DNA from: UBA4582 sp965657335
GTDB taxonomy: Bacteria > Pseudomonadota > Gammaproteobacteria > Pseudomonadales > Azotimanducaceae
NCBI GenBank assembly: GCA_965657335.1
Contig: CBFHOH010000012.1
Coordinates: 61,463 to 125,462 of the forward strand
Direction: 5' to 3'
DNA length: 64,000 nucleotides
Shown: positions 53,962 to 62,595 of the stretch, one piece after another
How positions within the stretch are numbered: the stretch's first letter is position 1
Layout of the letters: every line of letters begins with the position of its first letter
Made by a program: the position numbers and the translations under genes
Notes under the pieces: model-generated
The model's input: only the letters and a program-made list of their open reading frames with translations
What the model was told of the DNA's origin: nothing
Database searches by the model: none

Positions 53962-54345
53962 CTAGGAGTCTCGCTTTTGCCTAATGTCTTTTACAGCTGC
54001 TTTAATTGCGTCTTCAGCTAATACAGAGCAATGTATTTTTACTGGCGGCAAGGCCAACTCTTCAGCCAACTCAGTATTCTTTATCGCTTCAGCTTCATCC
54101 AGCGTTCTGCCTTTTACCCACTCGGTTAACAATGAACTTGAGGCGATCGCTGAACCACAGCCGTAGGTTTTGAACTTGGCATCTTCGATCACGCCGTCGT
54201 CGCTTACCTTTATTTGAAGACGCATCACGTCACCACACGCGGGCGCACCCACCATCCCTGTGCCGACATCGCTGTCGTCGGCATTCATCTTTCCGACGTT
54301 GCGGGGATTGTCGTAATGGTCCATTACTTGTTTGCTATATGCCAT
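53962..54345 (-). CDS. iscU: Fe-S cluster scaffold protein IscU
   Basis: Scaffold of 127 residues on which IscS builds the cluster. The ligands lie in GAPACGDVM, YGCGSAIASSS and KIHCSVLAEDAI; the HscA-binding loop is LPPVK, as in the family. It begins MAYSKQVMDHYDNPRNVG. Position and spacing in the isc operon are standard. Confidence 0.97.
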   Translation of the reverse strand: MAYSKQVMDHYDNPRNVGKMNADDSDVGTGMVGAPACGDVMRLQIKVSDDGVIEDAKFKTYGCGSAIASSSLLTEWVKGRTLDEAEAIKNTELAEELALPPVKIHCSVLAEDAIKAAVKDIRQKRDS

Positions 54346-54369
54346 GCTTTCTACTCCAATAGGGCGCGT

Positions 54370-55584
54370 TTAATGCGCTGCCCACTCAATTTTATCCAAA
54401 TCAACACCGTCTTTGTACATATCCCAGAGAGGTGATAATTCTCTTAACTTTTCAACTGCTGCGCGCACTTGGCCAATGGCGTAGTCAACATCTTCTTCAG
54501 ATGTGAATCGACCGACCGAAAACCTGAGTGAGCTGTGCGCCATTTCGTCATTAAGACCCAACGCTCGCAATACATAAGAAGGCTCAAGACTAGCCGAAGT
54601 ACAGGCGGAACCTGAAGATACTGCCAGATCGCTCAGCGACATAATCAGCGATTCGCCTTCAACAAAATTAAAACTTACGTTCAAGAACCCTGGCGCGCGG
54701 TGATCATGACTACCGTTAATATGCACCTCTTCCATGTCGTTAAGCCCTTCCCACAGGCGCTTGCGAAGTGCCGTTAGTCGCACTTGTTCTTCCGCCATTT
54801 CGTCTTTCGCTATTCTGAATGCTTCACCCATTCCGACAAGCTGATGGGTTGCTAGGGTCCCTGAACGCATACCGCGTTCGTGGCCGCCACCGTGCATTTG
54901 AGCCTCAAGACGCACCCTTGGCTTGCGACGCACATAAAGCACGCCTACCCCTTTAGGCCCGTAGAGCTTATGGCCAGAAAAAGCCATCAGGTCTACCTTC
55001 ATTTCTTCAAGATTGATATCAATCTTACCTGCGCTTTGCGCTGCATCGACGTGAAAGAACACTTTCTTTGCCCGGCAAACCTCTCCGATAGCAGCTATGT
55101 CGTTAATGACACCAATCTCGTTGTTCACATGCATGATAGAAACGAGGGTCGTATCTTCCCGAATCGCTTCTTCGACCTGAGAAGGCTCAATGATGCCGTC
55201 AGCACCTGGCTCGAGATAAGTCACTTCGAAACCTTCGCGTTCGAGATGACGACAAGTATCGAGCACGGCTTTGTGTTCGATTTTGGATGTAATGATGTGC
55301 TGGCCTCGCGTTTTATAAAAGTGAGCGATGCCTTTTATCGCCAGATTGTCAGACTCTGTGGCGCCCGACGTCCAGACAATTTCTCTTGGGTCTGCATGGA
55401 TCAGGTCTGCGACTTGGCGTCTGGCTATCTCAACGGCTTCTTCAGCTTCCCAGCCAAATTTGTGAGACCGACTTGCCGGGTTACCAAAGTTACCCTCTGC
55501 TAGTAAGCATTCGCTCATTTTTTGCGCAACTCGCGGGTCTACCGGTGTTGTTGCAGCGTAATCAAAATATATTGGCACTCTCAT
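54370..55584 (-). CDS. iscS: Cysteine desulfurase IscS
   Basis: PLP enzyme of about 404 residues that takes sulfur from cysteine. The PLP lysine is in FSGHKLYGPKG, the catalytic cysteine loop is SSGSACTSASLEPS, and the C-terminal end SPLWDMYKDGVDLDKIEW is typical. The ATG at 55584 begins MRVPIYFDYAATTPVD; another ATG lies two codons upstream. It is the second gene of the isc operon. Confidence 0.97.
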   Translation of the reverse strand: MRVPIYFDYAATTPVDPRVAQKMSECLLAEGNFGNPASRSHKFGWEAEEAVEIARRQVADLIHADPREIVWTSGATESDNLAIKGIAHFYKTRGQHIITSKIEHKAVLDTCRHLEREGFEVTYLEPGADGIIEPSQVEEAIREDTTLVSIMHVNNEIGVINDIAAIGEVCRAKKVFFHVDAAQSAGKIDINLEEMKVDLMAFSGHKLYGPKGVGVLYVRRKPRVRLEAQMHGGGHERGMRSGTLATHQLVGMGEAFRIAKDEMAEEQVRLTALRKRLWEGLNDMEEVHINGSHDHRAPGFLNVSFNFVEGESLIMSLSDLAVSSGSACTSASLEPSYVLRALGLNDEMAHSSLRFSVGRFTSEEDVDYAIGQVRAAVEKLRELSPLWDMYKDGVDLDKIEWAAH

Positions 55585-55653
55585 GTTCATCTCATTGCAC
55601 TATCTATCGGTTTAAATCTTATAAAGCCTATCGGTTTATCTCTTTTACAGACG

Positions 55654-56211
55654 TTACGCCTGCGCTTCCTGGGCAGGGAAGTTTACCAGTTCTTTCACTA
55701 AATTTTGCTCTAGTGTTTCTGCCGCGGTATTAAATACGTCAACTTCTTTCTGTTGTTCTTCCAACTCTTGGTCTTGCAGCGCATGTTGACGATCTGCACG
55801 TTCACGCACCGACCGCTTCGCGATAATACTTGCGAGGTTTATCTGGTTTAGAAACTGGTGGATCTGGTCCGACAGCTCTGTCCAAAGTTCATGCGTTAAG
55901 CAAGTCTCACCATGTTGGCAATTTGCTTTGCCTTTACATCTGGTGGCATCGACATTTTCGTCCACTGAATCAACTATTTGAGCCACATAAATGTCGTCCG
56001 GCGTACGGCTTAATCGATAACCCCCGCCAGGACCGCGGACACTTGAAACCAACTCGTTTCGTCTCAGCTTGGCAAACAATTGCTCTAAATAAGACAAACT
56101 GATGCCCTGCCGCACGGAAATTTCTGCAAGACTGATTGGGCCGGACTTGCCATGCACTGCCAAGTCGAGCATTGCCGTTACCGCGTATCTTCCTTTCGCC
56201 GTTAATCTCAT
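55654..56211 (-). CDS. iscR: Fe-S-sensing regulator IscR
   Basis: Rrf2-family repressor of 185 residues that controls the isc operon through a labile 2Fe-2S cluster. The winged helix MRLTAKGRYAVTAMLDLA and recognition region ISLSYLEQLFAKLRR, then VRGPGGGYRLSR, precede the ligands CKGKANCQHGETC (Cys-x5-Cys-x5-Cys) with a following histidine. The C-terminal tail is glutamate- and glutamine-rich, and the protein is about 20 residues longer than E. coli IscR. Confidence 0.96.
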   Translation of the reverse strand: MRLTAKGRYAVTAMLDLAVHGKSGPISLAEISVRQGISLSYLEQLFAKLRRNELVSSVRGPGGGYRLSRTPDDIYVAQIVDSVDENVDATRCKGKANCQHGETCLTHELWTELSDQIHQFLNQINLASIIAKRSVRERADRQHALQDQELEEQQKEVDVFNTAAETLEQNLVKELVNFPAQEAQA

Positions 56212-56426
56212 TTGTAAGCCTTATATATTGTTGCTCGCCATCCAAAATTCAAGCACTAAATATATACGCGTAACTGACTTATTCGGATGCAGGAACCAGG
56301 GTAATGGTTGGCAACTTTCAGGGACGCGGACGTTTTAATGCCCGACTAAATCGGTCAATTATATTGACATTTTTGACCATATCACCGATCACAGGTGATC
56401 CGCTTCGATATCGCGTTAAGACTGGC

Positions 56427-56465
56427 CCCACCTGCATCAGCGTTGTTACGTTTGATGGAGGTGGG
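56427..56465 (-). other. Stable hairpin in the predicted iscR leader
   Basis: CCCACCTGCATCA (56427-56439) pairs with TGATGGAGGTGGG (56453-56465), 12 of 13 positions, around a 13-base loop. On the iscR transcript it lies just after the predicted start and is not followed by a U-run, so it is more likely an RNA-stability or regulatory element than a terminator. Confidence 0.5.
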
Positions 56466-56483
56466 TCGGGTGCAGTCAGCCTT

Positions 56484-56515
56484 AACTTAAATACCCGATC
56501 ATTTTAGTCAAGAAT
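56484..56515 (-). promoter_or_regulatory. Probable IscR type 1 binding site and iscR promoter
   Basis: On the minus strand 56515-56491 reads ATTCTTGACT, five A/T bases, then GATCGGGTAT. Against the type 1 consensus halves ATASYYGACT and AGTCRRSTAT it matches at 22 of 25 positions by my count. TTGACT inside it (56511-56506) can be the -35, with a weak TAAGTT 16 bases on as -10. Autoregulation of iscR through such a site is known in E. coli. Confidence 0.6.
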
Positions 56516-56582
56516 TTAAGAAATGGAAGCCCTGACCGCAAATTTTTCAAGGATCGACAATCAGGTTGTCATGCGGCGCTAT

Positions 56583-57374
56583 TTATTCACTTCCCTTGCG
56601 ATTCACTGCCGTCAAAAATCCACGTAAAATGTTCACCTCCATCTTGTCCATGCGGATGCGATTAAACATACGCCGTAAACGTGTCATTAACTGACGTGGA
56701 TTCTCCGGGTCATGGAAATCGACCTCGATGAGCGTTTGCTCCAAATGCTCCATCATCAACTCCACGGCCTGACTTTGGGCAAAATCCATATCCCAACTCC
56801 CTTCTTGCTCGGCTAATGGCGCAGCGCCATAAGGCTCTGCATCCATCGCAAGTTTTGCCTGGAGAATCTCATAGCTCAACACCTGCACCGCCATAGCCAG
56901 ATTTAACGAGCTGTACGCCTGCCCTGTGGGGATATTGACATGGTAGTGGCAGCGCTGCAGTTCTTCATTTTTCAGCCCTCTGTCTTCGCGACCGAATATA
57001 ATTGCAACCTCATGACCCAGCGCGTGCTCAGCCACAGCACGCTCGCCACAGCTTTTCGGCTCTAACATGGGCCAGGGAATTCGCCGGTCACGTGCCGAAG
57101 TACCCACAATCAATTGACAATCCACCAGCGCTTCGTCGAGGGAGTCGACCACTTTCGCGTTTTCTACCACATCTACCGCACTGGCTGAGCGCCAGATCGC
57201 CTTGTCATGCGGAAACTGAAGCGGATTAACAAGGTAAAGCTCAGTCAGCCCCATATTTTTCATTGCCCGTGCTGCAGCACCAATATTGCCCGGGTGACTG
57301 GTTTCTATTAGCACGATACGGATACGAGGAAAAATTGGCGCATGCTTGGTTGGATCAGAAGATTGTTCGGACAT
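56583..57374 (-). CDS. trmJ: tRNA Cm32/Um32 methyltransferase TrmJ
   Basis: SPOUT-class methyltransferase of about 263 residues. The N-terminal IVLIETSHPGNIGAAARAMK binds RNA/SAM, and the knot region contains IIFGREDRGLKNEELQRCH and IPTGQAYSSLNLAMAVQV. The ATG at 57374 begins MSEQSSDPTKHAP; an earlier ATG adds 11 residues. Upstream of iscR, as in many gammaproteobacteria, and divergent from suhB. Confidence 0.94.
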   Translation of the reverse strand: MSEQSSDPTKHAPIFPRIRIVLIETSHPGNIGAAARAMKNMGLTELYLVNPLQFPHDKAIWRSASAVDVVENAKVVDSLDEALVDCQLIVGTSARDRRIPWPMLEPKSCGERAVAEHALGHEVAIIFGREDRGLKNEELQRCHYHVNIPTGQAYSSLNLAMAVQVLSYEILQAKLAMDAEPYGAAPLAEQEGSWDMDFAQSQAVELMMEHLEQTLIEVDFHDPENPRQLMTRLRRMFNRIRMDKMEVNILRGFLTAVNRKGSE

Positions 57375-57474
57375 GTGATTGCTAGGCTGATGACAGAGGC
57401 GCGCCATTCTACAACTTGTGCCTGAGCGACACTATACCCAGCGCAGGGTTCAGATAGACTGCAGTAAAGACGGC

Positions 57475-57502
57475 TTGAGCTTATTATATTAGCTGTTATC
57501 AT
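57475..57502 (+). promoter_or_regulatory. Predicted suhB promoter
   Basis: TTGAGC (57475-57480) and TATCAT (57497-57502) are separated by 16 bases, upstream of suhB. The expected transcript starts near 57509. A TTGAGG/CCTCAA hairpin at 57512-57528 would lie at the start of the leader. Confidence 0.45.
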
Positions 57503-57564
57503 GCGCCCCCATTGAGGCAGCCCCTCAAGCGTCAGGCTCTGAGACAGATTAAGGAAGGAATACT

Positions 57565-58365
57565 ATGCAACCAATGGCAAATATGGCTTTGCGTGCGGCC
57601 CGACAGGCTGTATCAAAAATAACCCAAGCGTTTGATCGTCCGGACTTAATCAGGGTTTCTAGCAAAGGCCAAAATGACTATGTCACGAACATCGACAAAG
57701 ATGTGCAATACATCATCATCAGGGAGCTTAAAAACGCCTACCCCGACCATTCCTTTCGCGGCGAAGAAGACCAAAGCAACCTGAATAATCCCGAATCTGA
57801 CTACGAATGGATCATCGATCCTATCGACGGCACCACTAACTTCGTCCACAACGTGCCCCACTTTTGCATTTCTATTGCCTGCCTAAACAAGGGCAAGGTT
57901 GAGCACGGCGTCATTCTTGACCCGATGCGACAGGAAGAATTTGTGGCCAGCAAAGGCAAAGGTTGTAACGTTAATGGTCACCGGGCTCGCTGTGGCGATA
58001 AAAATTCACTGCTTGGTGCCCTGATTGGCACGGGTGGCGCTGAGCCAGAATTTGCAGCGCAGCAAGGCGATGTTTACCAACGCATGCTTGCTGAAAACGC
58101 AACGGTCAGATCTGCCGGCAGCGCAGCGCTTGACTTGGCTTATGTCGCCACTGGCAGAATGGACGGTGTTTGGTTTAAAGATTTAAATATCTGGGACATG
58201 GCAGCGGGCGCACTGATGATTCAGGAAACCGGTGGTTTGTTAGGCGATTTCAACGGCGGCGCAGGACATATGCAGTCCGGCAACATTGTCGCCGGATCAC
58301 CCAAAGTGTTCAAAGCGCTGGCACCGATTGTGAAAAAGAGCTTCGCGCAGACCAGCAACGACTGA
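57565..58365 (+). CDS. suhB: Inositol monophosphatase family protein SuhB
   Basis: Mg-dependent phosphatase of 266 residues, in E. coli also a Nus-complex factor for rRNA transcription. Metal site motifs are RGEEDQ, IIDPIDGTTNFVHNVPHF and, near the C terminus, LNIWDMAAGALMIQETGG. AAGGAAGG precedes the ATG. Divergent from trmJ and convergent with secF. Confidence 0.96.
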   Translation: MQPMANMALRAARQAVSKITQAFDRPDLIRVSSKGQNDYVTNIDKDVQYIIIRELKNAYPDHSFRGEEDQSNLNNPESDYEWIIDPIDGTTNFVHNVPHFCISIACLNKGKVEHGVILDPMRQEEFVASKGKGCNVNGHRARCGDKNSLLGALIGTGGAEPEFAAQQGDVYQRMLAENATVRSAGSAALDLAYVATGRMDGVWFKDLNIWDMAAGALMIQETGGLLGDFNGGAGHMQSGNIVAGSPKVFKALAPIVKKSFAQTSND

Positions 58366-58382
58366 CTGCGCAGCCAGCCAGG

Positions 58383-59417
58383 CTAGAGCGCTAAATCAGG
58401 ATCCTCAGCGCCTTCTTTGATAGGAATCGCCAAATCTTCTTTCGAGATATTCAACGCGACCAGCACGTTGGCAGCAACATAGATCGAAGAGTAGGTACCT
58501 ACGCCGACACCAATAATCAGGCCTATTGCGAACCCGCGGATTAATTCACCGCCTAAAAAGAACAGCGCAAACAACACAAGCAACGTTGTTAACGATGTCA
58601 CAATCGTTCGACCTAACGTCTGACTCAAGGAAAGATTGATCACCTCAAAACTGGAGCCTTTTCGTACTTTTCGAAAGTTCTCTCTAATTCTGTCAGAAAC
58701 AACGATCGTATCGTTTAGCGAGTACCCGATCACTGCCAACAACGCTGCCAGCACCGTTAAATCAAAGTCCCAACGAGCAATGGAGAAAATACCCAGCGTA
58801 ATGACTACATCGTGGAACAATGCGACCACCGCACCAAAAGCAAATTTGAGCTGAAACCGAAAAGCGATATATAACATCACCAGCGCAAGCGCCGTGAGCA
58901 TACCTAAACCGCCCTGATTAGCGAGCTCTTCACCCACGGCGGGACCCACAAATTCAGAACGGCGCAATGACACATCGGAGTTCGATGCAGTTTTTAGCGC
59001 ATCAATAATACTGTCACCAAGTCTGGCATTTTGTGCTGCATCAAGCGCTTTCTGCGGTGGCATACGAACTAATACGTCACGTTCTGAACCAAAATACTGC
59101 ACAACATGACCGTCGTATCCAGCTTCATCGAGCTGACCCCTAATTTCTTCTGGGTCTGCCGCCTGTTCGTATACAACTTCAACCAGTGTGCCGCCGGTAA
59201 AGTCCAGCCCCCATTCGAGCTGATTAAAACCTAACGAAATCGACGATGCGACGACCAACAACAGAGAGATGCTCGCCGCAATTTTGCGGAACCTCATAAA
59301 ATCGATGATCTTCACCGGTTTCTTTGGCGTTCTGCGCCAGGCATCCTGATCTGCCTCAACATTGCTGTCAGCCAGATCGTTTTGTGATTCATTATCAGAC
59401 ATAGAATTCCCAGCCAT
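58383..59417 (-). CDS. secF: Protein translocase subunit SecF
   Basis: Six-helix membrane protein of 344 residues that works with SecD to drive export with the proton gradient. The first helix and LEWGLDFTGGTLVEV, the RRSEFVGPAVGEEL loop and GYSLNDTIVVSDRIREN are typical. The N terminus is a hydrophilic extension of about 35 residues. An ATG at 59402 with GGGAA upstream is an alternative start. It follows secD after one base. Confidence 0.96.
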   Translation of the reverse strand: MAGNSMSDNESQNDLADSNVEADQDAWRRTPKKPVKIIDFMRFRKIAASISLLLVVASSISLGFNQLEWGLDFTGGTLVEVVYEQAADPEEIRGQLDEAGYDGHVVQYFGSERDVLVRMPPQKALDAAQNARLGDSIIDALKTASNSDVSLRRSEFVGPAVGEELANQGGLGMLTALALVMLYIAFRFQLKFAFGAVVALFHDVVITLGIFSIARWDFDLTVLAALLAVIGYSLNDTIVVSDRIRENFRKVRKGSSFEVINLSLSQTLGRTIVTSLTTLLVLFALFFLGGELIRGFAIGLIIGVGVGTYSSIYVAANVLVALNISKEDLAIPIKEGAEDPDLAL

Positions 59418-59418
59418 C

Positions 59419-61269
59419 TTATATCGCCAACTTCTTCACATTACGGCCACCGTAGATCACGTTAATAATCGCCCGGGTGCCCATAATGGCAGTAAACATT
59501 GAGGTTAATATGCCGATCGACAAAGTAATGGCAAAACCCTTTACAGGTCCGGTGCCGATACTATAGAGAATCACTGCAACAATTAACGTGGTGAGGTTAG
59601 CATCAAAAATTGTCACGAACGCGCGTTCAAAACCGGCGTTGATCGCGCCTTGGGGCGACATCCCGTTTGCTAATTCCTCACGAATACGCGAAAAAATCAG
59701 CACGTTAGCGTCGACCGCCATACCTACAGTCAAAACAATACCGGCGATACCCGGCAGTGTAAGGGTGGCACCAATGCTCGACATCACCGCTATTAGCAGC
59801 ACAAGGTTCGCCACCAACGCAACATTCGCCGCGATGCCAAACACCTTGTAGTAGATCAACATAAACAGCAACACCATCCCGAGACCGACGGTTACCGAGA
59901 TAGCACCCAGCTCAATATTTTCCTGACCCAGGCTGGCGCCGACGGTGCGCTCTTCAGCAATAAACATTTCAGCCGCCAGCGCGCCGGCACGCAGAAGCAA
60001 TGCAAGATCTCGTGCTTCACCAGCCTGCAGCCCAGTAATACGGAACTGAACGCCTAGTGCCGCTTGAACGGTCGCGAGGCTAATCACACGTTTCTCGACG
60101 TAGGGCTTTTGAACTTTGACCTCAACACCATCGACCATTTGGTAGGAATCACGAGTTTTGGTCTCGATGAACACCACACCCAAACGGCGTCCAATATTGT
60201 TACGCGTTGCCCGATGCATTAACTCGCCACCCTCACTGTCGAGGGTGATATTTACTTGAGGCAGACTTGTTTCGGGGTCGAAGCCAACTTTTGCATCAAT
60301 AACACGATCACCACGAACGACGATTTTACGTTCCAGATTCGCGCCGCGGCCGCCATAGTCGAAGCTTAGCGTAGTCGAACGGGGCGCACTTGGCTGCGCT
60401 TCCATCCTGAACTCCAGCGTTGCGACCTTACCTAGAATGTTTTTGGCAATCGCGGGATCCTGCACACCGGGCAAATCCACAACAATACGATTACGGCCCA
60501 GACGTTGCACCAATGGCTCGGAAACGCCCAATTCGTTCACCCTGTTCCGCGTGGTCTGTATATTTTGAGAGATAGCGAAGTCTTCAATTTCCTCAACCAT
60601 CGCGTTCGTCAACGTCATGGTGATGGCCGGCAAGCCGTCGTCTACGCTCAGCATTTCGAATTCGCGGTACTGGCTCGCAAGCAGGGTTCTCGCTTCGTCT
60701 CTCACGTCCTCTGACGTGAACTCCGCTTTCAATACCCTCGGCGCTGGAGATGAAACCGCTTTGTAACGCAGTTTCCCTTCACGTAGCTTGCGTTTCACAT
60801 CGGTTTCTAATGTGTCGATTCGATCGCTGATGACCTTTGCTGTATTTACCTCCAGCAAAAAATGCACACCACCGCGAAGATCAAGACCATACTTCATTGG
60901 TTCGGCATTTAAATTGGCTAACCAGTCTGGTGTCGTGGGTGCTGTGTTCATCGCCACAACATAGTCATCCGGCAAGTCGTGCACGGCCCGCTCTATGACA
61001 GCCAGTGCTTTAATCTGCGTGTCATCATCAGGCACACGAATCTGTGCTTTGCCATCAATAATCTCAGGACTGAAGTAACTTAAACCCGCGTCATCAAGAC
61101 TCGTCTTCACAGTCTTTAGCGTTCGCTCTGTGACAGCCGCACCACTGGACTCACCGGACACTTGCAACGCAAAGTCCGGCGGATAAATGTTCGGCATAGC
61201 ATAGATCAAGCCAAGGGCAAGGGCGCCGACGACAATGAGGTTTTTCCAAATAGGATACTTGTTAATCAC
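59419..61269 (-). CDS. secD: Protein translocase subunit SecD
   Basis: Translocase subunit of 616 residues. It has an N-terminal helix, a large periplasmic domain with MKYGLDLRGGVHFLLEV and NRVNELGVSEPLVQRLG, and a C-terminal membrane domain with GMAVDANVLIFSRIREEL. The start codon is GTG at 61269. A perfect 20-bp palindrome lies 33 bp upstream in the space after yajC. Confidence 0.96.
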   Translation of the reverse strand: MINKYPIWKNLIVVGALALGLIYAMPNIYPPDFALQVSGESSGAAVTERTLKTVKTSLDDAGLSYFSPEIIDGKAQIRVPDDDTQIKALAVIERAVHDLPDDYVVAMNTAPTTPDWLANLNAEPMKYGLDLRGGVHFLLEVNTAKVISDRIDTLETDVKRKLREGKLRYKAVSSPAPRVLKAEFTSEDVRDEARTLLASQYREFEMLSVDDGLPAITMTLTNAMVEEIEDFAISQNIQTTRNRVNELGVSEPLVQRLGRNRIVVDLPGVQDPAIAKNILGKVATLEFRMEAQPSAPRSTTLSFDYGGRGANLERKIVVRGDRVIDAKVGFDPETSLPQVNITLDSEGGELMHRATRNNIGRRLGVVFIETKTRDSYQMVDGVEVKVQKPYVEKRVISLATVQAALGVQFRITGLQAGEARDLALLLRAGALAAEMFIAEERTVGASLGQENIELGAISVTVGLGMVLLFMLIYYKVFGIAANVALVANLVLLIAVMSSIGATLTLPGIAGIVLTVGMAVDANVLIFSRIREELANGMSPQGAINAGFERAFVTIFDANLTTLIVAVILYSIGTGPVKGFAITLSIGILTSMFTAIMGTRAIINVIYGGRNVKKLAI

Positions 61270-61301
61270 GACAGGCTACTTTTACCAGATGTGTTTAATG
61301 G

Positions 61302-61321
61302 CCGCTGTCAGCTGACAGCGG
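61302..61321. promoter_or_regulatory. Perfect 20-bp palindrome between yajC and secD
   Basis: Positions 61302-61321 equal their own reverse complement: CCGCTGTC, AGCT, GACAGCGG. In the yajC-secD transcript it would form an 8-bp stem with an AGCT loop 33 bases before the secD GTG. There is no T-run after it on the minus strand. A role in setting secD translation or as a protein site is inference. Confidence 0.5.
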
Positions 61322-61343
61322 GAATTGTAATTTCCAAAAAGGT

Positions 61344-61676
61344 TTAGATGCTTTTTATCGTGCCTTTTGGCAAGGCGGCCGCAACAGCGCCCTTTTGCAC
61401 CTTAATCTCAACCTTGTCAGCAATCTCAACCGCGACATAGTGGTCGTCCACCTTGGTGATTTTGCCCAGCATGCCGCCGTTGGTGACGACCTCGTCGCCT
61501 TTGTTCAGGCTGGTCACAAGCTCTTTATGCTCTTTCGCACGCTTGCTCTGCGGACGCCACACGATGAAATAGAACACCAATGCGAAAGCCACAATGATAA
61601 ATATGTCCATACCGGGCAAAGGACCACCGGCGCCAGCGTCAGCGGCTTGTGCCGCGGGGATAAAAAAGTCTGTCAT
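61344..61676 (-). CDS. yajC: Sec translocon accessory protein YajC
   Basis: Single-span membrane protein of 110 residues: helix MDIFIIVAFALVFYFIVWRPQ, then KEHKELVTSLNKGDEVVTNG and ITKVDDHYVAVEIADKVEI. An alanine- and glycine-rich N terminus precedes the helix. First gene of the yajC-secD-secF unit; tgt and queA, often upstream, are not in the next 580 bp. Confidence 0.95.
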   Translation of the reverse strand: MTDFFIPAAQAADAGAGGPLPGMDIFIIVAFALVFYFIVWRPQSKRAKEHKELVTSLNKGDEVVTNGGMLGKITKVDDHYVAVEIADKVEIKVQKGAVAAALPKGTIKSI

Positions 61677-62257
61677 AAAATATGCTCTAAAATTCAGGAA
61701 ACCGAGGGTTGCGTATTCTCCCGAATCAGCGCACCAGAGGCAAATAAATCATTGATTTAAGGGCGGTTTTGATCAGAAGAATATGAAATATAGTGCCTCA
61801 GGGCACCTTTTCAACGGCTAACTCGCCAACTTTCGCTATTTTTGGGCGATAAACGACAATCACTCAATGGAGAATCGCATGGCGACCGGAGCATCAACTT
61901 TGGCTCTCTGAGGGCAAATGCGATTGACAGCATGCGCATTTGTTCAAAATTCCTTCAATTAAACTCCGCAACACCAAGCGCGCTGACCGCGATCGACGAA
62001 TGATTTTTTGCGTAATCGCCGAACGTGAGAGAGGCAAACGCTCAAACTTATATCAGCCATGCGGAAGTTGGATTTAAGAAAAGGCTTACAGTGCGCGCAA
62101 GACTTTGCGCGGCCTGCTTCCTACACTAACAACCCAGCTTGTAAGTAGTCCATTACAAAATAACCTTAGCATAAACGTTAGTTTTTCTTATATTGGAATA
62201 TGCATGATGACCGCGGGAGATTTTTTTCCCTTAAATACATAACGTAAGGAAATCATT
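61677..62257. other. Non-coding stretch between yajC and the peptide gene
   Basis: About 580 bp without a plausible gene on either strand. It should hold the yajC promoter and that of the peptide. I see a 7-bp hairpin CGCGCAA/TTGCGCG (62094-62111) with a GACT loop and a weaker GTGCC/GGCAC hairpin at 61793-61806. The last 100 bases are AT-rich. A small RNA is possible but not shown. Confidence 0.5.
62166..62194 (+). promoter_or_regulatory. Predicted promoter of the double-glycine peptide gene
   Basis: TTAGCA (62166-62171) and TATATT (62189-62194) with a 17-base spacer lie in an AT-rich stretch 63 bases before the ATG. They are the best pair I can find, but TTAGCA is a weak -35. Confidence 0.35.
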
Positions 62258-62533
62258 ATGAGAGAGTTAACAACTAACGAGATCGATCAGGTTTCTGGTG
62301 GTGAATTAAACCTAGGATATATCGCTACCGGAGTAGGGATATTGGCCTTTGGCGCAACAATTCTTGCATCAGCAGGGCTCGCTTCCATCCCCTTTGCTTT
62401 GGTTGGCGCAGCCACTCTTGGCGAAGGGGTGTTAATTGGCACTGCCATGACTGCAGGCGCTGTGGGCGGGGGGTTTATCGGGTCAGGTTTTGCCGGAGCC
62501 GATGGTGGCGGCTTAAAGGAAAAAGATAGTTAA
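62258..62533 (+). CDS. Double-glycine-leader peptide, bacteriocin-like
   Basis: Peptide of 91 residues. The leader MRELTTNEIDQVSGG ends in Gly-Gly at 14-15 and fits the leader type cleaved by C39 peptidase-ABC exporters (bacteriocin class II/microcin). The predicted 76-residue product is very rich in Gly and Ala with two hydrophobic stretches and GxxxG-like spacing (GYIATGVGILAFGATILASAG, in part), ending in the charged KEKDS. AAGGA precedes the ATG. No exporter or known immunity gene is in view; a rhomboid protease gene follows after 62 bp. Confidence 0.75.
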   Translation: MRELTTNEIDQVSGGELNLGYIATGVGILAFGATILASAGLASIPFALVGAATLGEGVLIGTAMTAGAVGGGFIGSGFAGADGGGLKEKDS

Positions 62534-62595
62534 CGAAACGGTGAGGCGCAGCCAAGAGAGCCCTGTGTCTCACCAATCTCAACGAGGCAACTGAA

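Larger units (their letters stand above)
56212..56582. other. iscR upstream region and probable leader
   Basis: This 371-bp gap between trmJ and iscR has no convincing gene; the plus-strand frames here lack ribosome sites and family marks. It holds a probable IscR site at 56491-56515, a 13-bp hairpin at 56427-56465, an ATCACC/GGTGAT inverted repeat at 56381-56399 and an AT-rich segment close to iscR. Transcripts from the IscR-controlled promoter would have a leader of roughly 260 bases. Confidence 0.6.

Noticed and set aside
54880..55503. Plus-strand open frame of 207 codons inside iscS
   Set aside because: Antisense to the conserved core of IscS, with no start signal or domain.
56102..56507. 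Small plus-strand frames upstream of iscR
   Set aside because: No ribosome sites, overlap with the iscR start and with the hairpin and IscR site; a regulatory reading explains the region better.
61793..61806. GTGCC/GGCAC hairpin as a terminator
   Set aside because: No plus-strand gene precedes it, the stem is only five pairs, and on the minus strand it lies upstream of yajC.
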